A stretch of 7,487 nt of DNA, from assembly GCA_027018975.1 (NCBI GenBank), contig JALUXN010000272.1, forward strand, positions 1 through 7,487. The letters run 5' to 3'. A model generated the notes under the pieces. That model did not search any database. It was not told the origin of the DNA and worked only from the letters and a program-made list of their open reading frames with translations. This DNA comes from Mariprofundaceae bacterium (GTDB lineage: Bacteria; Pseudomonadota; Zetaproteobacteria; Mariprofundales; Mariprofundaceae). The translations under genes were made by a program, and so were the position numbers. Each line of letters opens with the position of its first letter. Within the stretch, counting starts at the first letter, position 1. This document shows, in pieces, positions 1 through 5,417 of the stretch.

Positions 1-82
1 TATCGGGAATCTAAGCCGCAATGAATCCCCGATAGAAGCATTCGGGGATGACGCTCTGATAGAATCGCTCGGCGATGAGGTG
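1..82. repeat. Palindromic repeat element, copy A (cut by window edge)
   Basis: A hairpin at 25-49 has perfect 8-bp arms (ATCCCCGA / TCGGGGAT). Bases 3-10 (TCGGGAAT) are the right arm of a second hairpin whose left arm lies outside the window. The block matches the reverse complement of 2821-2885: same arms, similar spacer, same trailing GACG. Bases 54-82 look like a third, decayed copy of the GATAGAATCGCTCGG-type unit. This is a dispersed REP/BIME-like palindromic repeat lying just upstream of the PLP-protein gene. It carries no coding capacity. Confidence 0.75.
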
Positions 83-114
83 ATCGTTTTTCTAAAGGGA
101 TACGAATAATTTTG

Positions 115-1494
115 ATGCCATCGACGGCAGCACTGTTGACGGAGGGGCGCGATGCGCGTCTCACACTCGATTCGGCAGATGGGCGCAATGCCTATCTCTG
201 TCGGCCGCAGCCTGATGACGCACTGCTGCGTTTCGGTTCTTCGACCGCCACAGAGATCTCTGCGGAGATGTTTGCCGCGGCGGAGCAGATCCGCGCCGGG
301 ATGGTTGCCAAGCTCGCCAAGCAGGGGCGTGCCGCGCTCTGCGCCGATACTGAGGCGGCGATCTGTGCGGCGTTGCGATCGATCTGGCAGCTCGATGCGC
401 AGGTGGCGATCACCCTGATCGATTCGGGGACGGCCTGCCATCGGGTTGTGGTGACCCATCTGTTGGCGGAGCGGGTGCCGGGGGCGCTGCAGCTGTTGAT
501 GGTGGATGCGGCGGAGACTGGCCGCGGTGTGCCGGCGGCATTGATGCCGGATACAGCACCGTATGCGGGGCGGGTGCAGTGCAGTGAGATTGCGATTCGT
601 GATGCGGCGGGGGTGCCATTGGCGGCGGATGCGATCGATGCAGCGGTGGTGGCGCAGACAGAGTTGGCGTTGCAGCGCGGCGCATCGGTACTGCTGGTGC
701 TGGTGGATCAATCGAAGAGCGGCATGGCGGCGCCGTCGCTGGATTGTGCGCTGGCGCTGCGCCGCCGTGATCCGGCGCGTGTGCATCTGCTGCTCGATGG
801 GTGTCAGTCCCGTTTCTCGGCAGCGACGCTGCGCGGCTATTTGGCGCAGGGCGTGATGGTGGCGGTGACCGGCTCCAAGTTTTTTGCTGCCCCCAGCTTC
901 TCCGGCGCGCTACTGCTGCCCGATGGCGCGGCGATTGCCGCACCGCCGGTGACGCTTGGGCTGCTGCTGCGTTGGCAGCTGGCGCTGCAGGTAATGCAGG
1001 CGTTTGCCGCTTGTGATGCGCAGGCGCTCTACGATCTGGTCCACATGGCGGGTGAGCAGCTGCGCTGCGTGGTGCAGCCATCGCCTTATCTTGAACTGCT
1101 GCCGACGACGCCGATTGCGCGCAGTGCAGTGTTGTCATCGGACGAGTTAGCTTGGGATCAGCTGCCGACCATTTTTCCACTGCGCCTGCGACTGCCGTCG
1201 CGCGGCGCAGCGACTGGGTCGGATGGCTTGGGCGACTTGGATCTGTACGCGGATATGGAGAGCTGTCTGGCGATCTATCGCCAGCTGCAGCTGTGTGATG
1301 GCGAACGGGTGCAGCTGGGGCGGCCGATTGCCGCAGGGAGAAGGCGGGATGGCACCGTGATCGGCGGGCTGCGTTGTGCGTTGAGTGCGCCGCTGTTGTG
1401 TGCGGCGGTGGGGGAGCCGCAGCGGTTGCTCGACCCGTTGATGCGGGTGTTGGCGCGCTTGGAGTCGGCAGTGCGTGCGCAGGATGCGGCGTGA
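115..1494 (+). CDS. PLP-dependent class V aminotransferase-like protein (fold type I), function unassigned
   Basis: The product is 459 aa. Numbered from the ATG at 115, it shows fold-type-I PLP enzyme hallmarks. SGT (about 104-106) suits the phosphate/cofactor-binding turn. DGCQ (228-231) matches the D-x-x-Q motif in which Asp contacts the PLP pyridine nitrogen. TGSKFF places the likely Schiff-base lysine at K255, followed by a Pro/Gly-rich stretch and GALLLP as in class V enzymes. The residue before the lysine is Ser rather than the His of cysteine desulfurases, and I see no desulfurase active-site Cys loop, so that activity is unlikely. The substrate cannot be deduced. A TTG at 112 is an alternative start; the AAAGGGA at 94-100 lies 11 nt from TTG and 14 nt from ATG. 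An in-frame stop at 76-78 bars a longer protein. The stop codon overlaps the next start, so the gene is probably cotranslated with the rRNA methyltransferase, though no functional link is evident. Confidence 0.8.
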   Translation: MPSTAALLTEGRDARLTLDSADGRNAYLCRPQPDDALLRFGSSTATEISAEMFAAAEQIRAGMVAKLAKQGRAALCADTEAAICAALRSIWQLDAQVAITLIDSGTACHRVVVTHLLAERVPGALQLLMVDAAETGRGVPAALMPDTAPYAGRVQCSEIAIRDAAGVPLAADAIDAAVVAQTELALQRGASVLLVLVDQSKSGMAAPSLDCALALRRRDPARVHLLLDGCQSRFSAATLRGYLAQGVMVAVTGSKFFAAPSFSGALLLPDGAAIAAPPVTLGLLLRWQLALQVMQAFAACDAQALYDLVHMAGEQLRCVVQPSPYLELLPTTPIARSAVLSSDELAWDQLPTIFPLRLRLPSRGAATGSDGLGDLDLYADMESCLAIYRQLQLCDGERVQLGRPIAAGRRRDGTVIGGLRCALSAPLLCAAVGEPQRLLDPLMRVLARLESAVRAQDAA

Positions 1495-2771
1495 TGCAGC
1501 CGGTGTGGCGTGTGGAAACGAATCTGCCGGGCGGTGATGGCTTGGTGCGTGTCGATGGCGAAGTGGTGCTTGTGCGCGGTGCTGTGGAGGGCGATCGACT
1601 GCGGCTGCAGCTGGGCGCGCGGCAGCGTGGTGTGCGGCGCGGCAGGATCGTTGAGCTGGTGGAGGCGTCGCCGATGCGGGTCACGCCGCCCTGTCCGGTG
1701 GCCGATCGTTGTGGCGGCTGTGCGTTGCAGGCGGTGGCGATTGAGGCGCAGGCGGCGATGAAGTCGCGCTGGGTGCGCGATGCGTTTGGCAGCTTGATGG
1801 ATGCCGGGAGCAAATGGCTGCCGATGGTGTCGGCGGATGCGCCGCGATTGCGCCGCCGCTTGCGCTGGTTTGTCGGCCATGATGCGGCGGGATATTTCCT
1901 CGGGTTTTATGCGGCTGGTACGCATCAGCCGGTGCGCCATGGCCATTGTGCGGTGGTCGAGCCGGCTTTGAATCAGTTGCGTGCATGGTTGGAGACAGCG
2001 CTCGATCTGCAGGGGGTACAGAGTGTGCAGGCGCTGCTGTTGGATGATGGCGCGCATCTGGTGATCGAAGGGGATGATGCACCGCCGCAGTTGGCTACGC
2101 AGCCGGATTGTGTAGATGGCGCGGTCAATATCTTTTGGCGTGATCGGGCGGGGGTGACGCGACCGTTGCGGCAGGCGGCTCAGCAGTCGGTTCATCAGCC
2201 AATGCAGTCGTTGCACGATCGTCTGCCGGCCGGATCGCGTGAGATTGCACTGCTGGTCGGCCCGGATGATTTTGTACAGGGGCAGCGCGAAGGCAATCGT
2301 GAGCTGATTGCGCAGATTCAGGCGTGGGCGGGGGATGTGCGGCGGGTGGCCGATCTCTTCTGTGGCATCGGTAATCTGTCGCTGCCGTTGGCGGTGGCGA
2401 CGGGTGCAGAGGTGGCCGGTGCGGAGTTGAACGGGGCGAGTGTGCGGGCGGCGATGCGCAGTGCCGGCGTGTTGGGGGTGCAGGCGGCGTTTGTGCAGGC
2501 GAATCTCTTTGAATCTTTCGATATGGCGCCCTATGTGGGGGCGGATCTGTTGATTCTTGACCCGCCGCGGCGCGGGGCGAAGCGTATTGCGGCGTCGATG
2601 GGGCGACTGTTGCCGGCCAAGGTGGTGCTGATCTCCTGCGATGTGGCAGCCGGTGCGCGGGATGGCGCGGCGTTGCAGCGGCAGGGCTATCGCTTGGCGG
2701 CGCTGCGGGCGCTCGATCTCTTCCCGTTTGCCGGCCATGTCGAGGCGATGAGTCTCTGGGAGCGCGCCTAA
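1494..2771 (+). CDS. rlmD: 23S rRNA (uracil-5-)-methyltransferase, RlmD/TrmA family
   Basis: The 425-aa protein is close to the 433 aa of E. coli RlmD, which methylates U1939 of 23S rRNA using SAM. Domains in order: an N-terminal TRAM-like beta-barrel (about 13-60); an iron-sulfur cysteine set C67-x5-C73-x2-C76 with C152; a central domain; and a Rossmann methyltransferase domain from about 285. Motifs are DLFCGIGNLSLPLA (SAM binding), Q262 (as in FxQ), DPPR at 356-359, the nucleophile C382 in SCD and the base E417 in GHVE. The segment after the nucleophile reads SCDVAAGARD rather than the usual SCNPATLARD, so it is somewhat divergent. RlmC or another TrmA-family specificity cannot be excluded. 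The ATG at 1494 overlaps the previous stop by one base (TGATG), with a weak AGGA 9 nt upstream. Open frame extends upstream, but only inside the neighbouring gene. Confidence 0.9.
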   Translation: MQPVWRVETNLPGGDGLVRVDGEVVLVRGAVEGDRLRLQLGARQRGVRRGRIVELVEASPMRVTPPCPVADRCGGCALQAVAIEAQAAMKSRWVRDAFGSLMDAGSKWLPMVSADAPRLRRRLRWFVGHDAAGYFLGFYAAGTHQPVRHGHCAVVEPALNQLRAWLETALDLQGVQSVQALLLDDGAHLVIEGDDAPPQLATQPDCVDGAVNIFWRDRAGVTRPLRQAAQQSVHQPMQSLHDRLPAGSREIALLVGPDDFVQGQREGNRELIAQIQAWAGDVRRVADLFCGIGNLSLPLAVATGAEVAGAELNGASVRAAMRSAGVLGVQAAFVQANLFESFDMAPYVGADLLILDPPRRGAKRIAASMGRLLPAKVVLISCDVAAGARDGAALQRQGYRLAALRALDLFPFAGHVEAMSLWERA

Positions 2772-2820
2772 TATGTGGCAGGAAAATCGCAGTATCATGG
2801 TTTGTATTCCTACGATGGCG

Positions 2821-2889
2821 TCATCCCCGAGCGAATCTATCGGGGATCTATTGTGGCGTGGATTCCCGACAGAACCCTCGGGAATGACC
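2821..2889. repeat. Palindromic repeat element, copy B (double hairpin)
   Basis: Two perfect hairpins stand side by side: 2823-2847 (arms ATCCCCGA / TCGGGGAT) and 2862-2885 (arms ATTCCCGA / TCGGGAAT), separated by 14 nt. On the reverse strand the block aligns with copy A at 1-52, so the two copies are inverted with respect to each other and bracket the PLP-protein/rlmD pair. The layout resembles bacterial REP/BIME double-hairpin elements. It could hinder read-through or stabilise the rlmD mRNA 3' end, but there is no U-run after either stem, so it is not a classical terminator. Confidence 0.8.
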
Positions 2890-2908
2890 GTTTAATATGG
2901 GGTTGTCC

Positions 2909-2914
2909 TATAAT
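2909..2914 (+). promoter_or_regulatory. Consensus-like -10 hexamer at the binding-protein gene start
   Basis: TATAAT is present exactly at 2909-2914, directly before the ATG at 2915. The best upstream -35-like hexamer, ATGACC at 2884-2889, sits at a poor 19-bp spacing. If active, transcription would begin near 2920, past the ATG at 2915, giving an almost leaderless message from the ATG at 2924. It may equally be chance. Confidence 0.25.
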
Positions 2915-4414
2915 ATGTGGCGGATGCGCTATTTGTTGTTTGTGTCGCTGTTTGTACTGATCTCGGCGGGGTGTCAGCAGCAGAGAGAGGATGCCGGACT
3001 GTTGCGCGTCGGCATGGCGCAGATGCCGATTACGCTCGATCCGCGGTTTGCTACCGATGCCGCATCGGTACGGGTGCAGGCGCTCATTCATCGCGGTCTG
3101 ACACGGCTCGATGACCATTTTCGGCCGCAGCCCGATCTAGCGCAATCTTGGACGCATCCATCGCCGTTGCTGTGGCGTTTTGTGTTGCGCCGCGGTATCA
3201 CTTTTTCAGATGGCTCGCCACTGGATGCGCATGATGTGGTGGCGACGCTGAATGCGTTGCGCGATCCGGCGCTGGCCAGTCCGCTCAAGGCGGGCTTTGC
3301 GGCGGTGGCGTCGATAGCGGCTGAGGCGGATGATGTGGTGGTGCTGCATCTCAAACGGCCGGATGCGTCGCTATTGACGCGGCTGAATGTGGGGATCCTG
3401 CCAGCATCGAAGGCGAGCGCGCATCAGCAGGCGCGCGACAGCCTCGGCTGTGGCGCTTATCGACTGCTGGCGTGGTCGCAGGGGCGATTGACCCTGCAGC
3501 TTCGGGCGGGGATGCAGGGGGTGGCTCGGATCGCCTTTGTTGGTGTGAAAGATCCGGTCACGCGCATCCTGAAACTGAAGCGGGGCGAGCTGGACCTAGT
3601 GCAGAATGATCTGCCACCCCACCTGTTCGGCTATATTCAGCAGCAGCCGGAACTGCGCATGCAGACGCGACCATCGACGACATTTTCCTATATCGGCTTG
3701 AATCTGCAGGATGCGCGGCTGAAGGATCGGCGGGTGCGGCTGGCGCTGGCACTGGCATTGGATCGAGCCAAGCTGAAGCGGGCGCTGTTTGCCGATCTGC
3801 CACAATTGGCGGAGACGGTGTTGACGCCGGAACACTGGGCGGCGGCCAAACTGCCGCAGTTGACATTTGATCGTCAGCGGGCGGCGCAGTTGCTCGATGC
3901 GGCCGGCTATCCGCGCGGTGCGGACGGAGTGCGATTCCACTTGATCTACCGCACTTCGACCGATCCGACACGCCTGCGGCTGGCAACGGCGATTGCTGCG
4001 ATGTGGCAGCGGATCGGCATCGATGTGTCGATCGAATCGCTGGAGTGGGGCGGCTTTTATGCACGCATCAAGCGCGGCGATTTTCAGCTCTTTTCGCTGG
4101 CGTGGGTGGGGATCAGCGATCCGGATATTTACCGCTGGATTCTCCATTCGCAGATGTGGCCGCCCAAGGGGGCGAATCGCGGGCGCTACCGGAATGCGCA
4201 GGTGGATCGCTGGCTGGATGCGGCGGCGCGCAGTTCTGATCAGGCGCAGCGACAGCTGTTGTACGCGCAGGTGGAGCGGCAGATGCATGACGATCTGGTC
4301 TATATCCCGCTCTGGTATGACCCGGTGGTGGTGGTCACCCATCGGCGGGTGCATGGTTTTGTTGCGCACGCCGACGGGCGGCTGGATGGTTTGCGCTGGG
4401 TGACATTGCAATGA
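2915..4414 (+). CDS. ABC transporter peptide-binding lipoprotein (SBP family 5, DppA/OppA-like)
   Basis: The 499-aa protein starts with a short basic n-region and hydrophobic core ending in ISAGC, so C20 is the likely lipidated residue. The -3 position is Ser, a slight lipobox deviation, and Gln at +2 is not an inner-membrane retention signal. The mature part carries the family-5 solute-binding pattern: an ITLDPRF..D segment near 40; the signature FVLRRGITFSDGSPLDAHDV at about 89-108; GCGAYRL..W (about 178-187); TFSYIGLNL (about 256-264); and DRRVRLALALALDR (about 271-284), which lines the peptide cleft. Members capture oligopeptides, dipeptides or nickel/heme chelates for an ABC importer. 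No permease or ATPase gene is adjacent, so the substrate is unknown. The start could also be 2897 or 2924; 2915 gives a normal signal peptide and fits an ancestral TAATATG junction with rlmD. No strong Shine-Dalgarno sequence precedes any of these. Confidence 0.88.
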   Translation: MWRMRYLLFVSLFVLISAGCQQQREDAGLLRVGMAQMPITLDPRFATDAASVRVQALIHRGLTRLDDHFRPQPDLAQSWTHPSPLLWRFVLRRGITFSDGSPLDAHDVVATLNALRDPALASPLKAGFAAVASIAAEADDVVVLHLKRPDASLLTRLNVGILPASKASAHQQARDSLGCGAYRLLAWSQGRLTLQLRAGMQGVARIAFVGVKDPVTRILKLKRGELDLVQNDLPPHLFGYIQQQPELRMQTRPSTTFSYIGLNLQDARLKDRRVRLALALALDRAKLKRALFADLPQLAETVLTPEHWAAAKLPQLTFDRQRAAQLLDAAGYPRGADGVRFHLIYRTSTDPTRLRLATAIAAMWQRIGIDVSIESLEWGGFYARIKRGDFQLFSLAWVGISDPDIYRWILHSQMWPPKGANRGRYRNAQVDRWLDAAARSSDQAQRQLLYAQVERQMHDDLVYIPLWYDPVVVVTHRRVHGFVAHADGRLDGLRWVTLQ

Positions 4415-4424
4415 ACGTAACGAT

Positions 4425-4573
4425 TCAGCTCATCCCACGGTTTGCCCGCTAGCTGCGAACATGCTCATGTGCAGAACACACTGCGCGTGTTCGCCTTGCT
4501 ATCGAACAAACCGTGGGCGATCTGAACAGTTCCAGCACGTAGCTGAATAGCGACTCATTTTGTTACTCAAGAG
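4425..4573. repeat. Structured modular repeat, copy 1 (upstream of flavodoxin gene)
   Basis: Bases 4425-4526 match 5154-5257 at about 90% by eye in direct orientation. The core is closed by perfect 11-bp arms, CCCACGGTTTG (4434-4444) and CAAACCGTGGG (4507-4517), extended by TCAG/CTGA. Inside are further arms TAGC/GCTA and GCGAACA/TGTTCGC (4455-4461 / 4488-4494), giving a nested, branched fold. A 21-nt segment (4527-4547, GTTCCAGC...AGCTGAA) and the tail TTTTGTTACTCAAGAG (4558-4573) also recur in copy 2 in a different arrangement. The repeat fills most of the 188-nt gap between the binding-protein and flavodoxin genes. There is no open reading frame of note. Confidence 0.85.
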
Positions 4574-4587
4574 AGTTGCCAATGAAC

Positions 4588-4594
4588 AAGGAGG
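4588..4594 (+). promoter_or_regulatory. Strong Shine-Dalgarno of the flavodoxin gene, inside a six-codon mini-ORF
   Basis: AAGGAGG lies 8 nt before the ATG at 4603 and fixes that start. It falls within a tiny ORF, ATG at 4582 to TAG at 4600-4602 (MNKEEQ), whose stop directly abuts the flavodoxin ATG. The mini-ORF has its own weak purine-rich AAGAGAG upstream (4569-4575). Confidence 0.7.
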
Positions 4595-4602
4595 AACAGT
4601 AG

Positions 4603-5145
4603 ATGCAGGTATTGATTGCCTATCATTCCGATTACGGGAATACGAAACAGATGGCCGAGGCGATTGCGGCCGGTATGCGAGCGGCAGTGGCGGGGTTGGA
4701 TGTCCAGCTGCTGCAGGCGGCGGATGTGCCGCCGGAGTCGCTGCAGGCGGCGGATTTGATTGTCTTCGGGACGCCGGTGCATATGGGCTCGATGGCCTGG
4801 CAGATGAAGCAGCTGATCGATCGCGCCGGCAAGCTCTGGATGGAGGGGGCGCTGGAGGGGAAGGTTGGTGGCGTGTTTGCCACTGGCGGCGGATTTGGTG
4901 GCGCGGGCGGCGGTGTCGAGCAGACGTTGATTGCGCTACATGCCAACTTTCTCGAACACGGCATGGTGGTGCTCGGTTTCCCGAAATCACTGCCCGGTTA
5001 TGCGGAAGGGGGGCTGCACTGGGGCGCGTATGGCCGCAGCGGAAACCCCGACGGGATGCCGGGCTCGCTCTCAGCAGGGGCGCTGACCGCGGCGCGCAGC
5101 TATGGCGCCTATCTGGCAACAACGGCCGAGCGATTATTGACGTAA
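4603..5145 (+). CDS. Flavodoxin-like NAD(P)H:quinone oxidoreductase, WrbA-related
   Basis: The 180-aa protein has a flavodoxin fold binding FMN. The N-terminal strand VLIAYHS leads into the FMN phosphate loop SDYGNT (9-14) and helix. GTPVHMGS (56-63) forms the second FMN loop and ATGGG (93-97) the third. The arrangement LWMEGALEGKVGGVF, then GGGVEQTL, then HGMVVLGFP, closely parallels WrbA, which reduces quinones with NAD(P)H in two-electron steps. The FMN loop SDYGNT is closer to generic flavodoxins than to WrbA, so a specific symbol is not given. The start is fixed by AAGGAGG 8 nt upstream. The gene stands alone between two direct copies of a structured repeat and converges on the toxin-antitoxin operon. 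A role in oxidative or quinone stress is inferred from the family only. Confidence 0.9.
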   Translation: MQVLIAYHSDYGNTKQMAEAIAAGMRAAVAGLDVQLLQAADVPPESLQAADLIVFGTPVHMGSMAWQMKQLIDRAGKLWMEGALEGKVGGVFATGGGFGGAGGGVEQTLIALHANFLEHGMVVLGFPKSLPGYAEGGLHWGAYGRSGNPDGMPGSLSAGALTAARSYGAYLATTAERLLT

Positions 5146-5247
5146 GCCGCTGTCCAGCTCATCCTACGGTTTGCCCGCTAGCTGCGTTGAATATGCTCAT
5201 GTGCAGCAACACTGCGCGTGTTCGCCTTGCTATCGACCAAACCATGG

Positions 5248-5273
5248 GCGACCTGAATAGCGACTCAGGTCGC
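5248..5273. other. Perfect 9-bp hairpin within repeat copy 2
   Basis: Arms GCGACCTGA (5248-5256) and TCAGGTCGC (5265-5273) are perfectly complementary around an 8-nt loop. The left arm shares bases with the end of the 11-bp outer arm, so the two folds compete. The right arm is absent from copy 1. Confidence 0.7.
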
Positions 5274-5291
5274 GTTACGAACACCCAACGA

Positions 5292-5331
5292 TTGAGTAGC
5301 AAAATGGTAGCCCCACCATTTTGTTACTCAA
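5292..5331. other. Strong 17-bp hairpin between convergent genes
   Basis: TTGAGTAGCAAAATGGT (5292-5308) pairs with ACCATTTTGTTACTCAA (5315-5331) around a 6-nt loop, with a single G-T wobble. There is no T-run after the stem on either strand, so it is not a textbook Rho-independent terminator. It lies between the flavodoxin gene and vapC, which converge, and could slow polymerases or protect mRNA ends. Only its right half is present in copy 1. Confidence 0.7.
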
Positions 5332-5417
5332 GAGTTCCAGCATGAAGCTGAATGGTTACGAGTTACGAAGCATAAGTAGATGGCATGGCGTGATTTCTTT
5401 CCAGATGGCCATCGCGG

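Larger units (their letters stand above)
2769..2921. repeat. 11-bp direct repeat flanking repeat copy B (possible insertion footprint)
   Basis: TAATATGTGGC occurs at 2769-2779, containing the rlmD stop TAA, and again at 2911-2921, containing the ATG of the next gene. The two bracket the palindromic element at 2821-2889. Removing one copy plus the interval would join the rlmD TAA to the ATG of the binding-protein gene with one base between them. A shorter match, TAATATG, also occurs at 2893-2899. The repeat identity is seen directly; the insertion reading is inference. Confidence 0.45.
5154..5353. repeat. Structured modular repeat, copy 2 (downstream of flavodoxin gene)
   Basis: This direct copy of 4425-4573 begins 8 nt after the flavodoxin stop. 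The outer arms (5163-5173 / 5238-5248) still pair, with one wobble and one mismatch. Bases 5268-5318 (51 nt) are missing from copy 1, whose corresponding sequence jumps from GACTCA straight to TTTTGTTACTC. The extra part carries half of the strong hairpin at 5292-5331. The GTTCCAGC...AGCTGAAT module (5333-5353) lies after that hairpin here but before the tail in copy 1 (4528-4548), differing at 2 of 21 positions. GTTACGA occurs at 5274-5280 and in tandem at 5355-5368. The remaining bases to the vapC stop (5369-5417) show nothing recognisable. Confidence 0.85.

Noticed and set aside
1..82. Palindromic units as a CRISPR array
   Set aside because: Units are unequal hairpins at irregular spacing with related, not unique, spacers, and no cas genes are nearby.
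410..1813. Long open frame on the minus strand (467 codons) opposite the PLP-protein gene
   Set aside because: It lies antisense to two well-supported genes, is Pro/Ser/Arg/His-rich as expected for the complement of GC-rich coding DNA, and has no recognisable domain.
1275..2798. Long minus-strand frame (507 codons) opposite rlmD
   Set aside because: Its Arg/His/Gln-rich composition is typical of an antisense shadow; rlmD has clear family motifs on the other strand.
2773..2895. A 40-codon frame starting MWQENRS between rlmD and the binding-protein gene
   Set aside because: It reads straight through the palindromic hairpins and has no ribosome binding site. It is better explained as repeat DNA plus a duplicated TAATATGTGGC start.
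4425..4525. The branched repeat as a tRNA or tRNA-like gene
   Set aside because: The fold has nested arms, but there is no T-loop GTTCRANNC, no acceptor/CCA arrangement and no anticodon stem of proper length.
4425..5257. The structured repeats as integron attC sites framing a gene cassette
   Set aside because: The repeats follow genes in the same orientation and are palindromic, but the end boxes do not fit the RYYYAAC/GTTRRRY core pair, no integrase is seen, and a 1.5-kb binding-protein gene is not a typical cassette. The GTTGAAT in copy 2 is internal and absent from copy 1.
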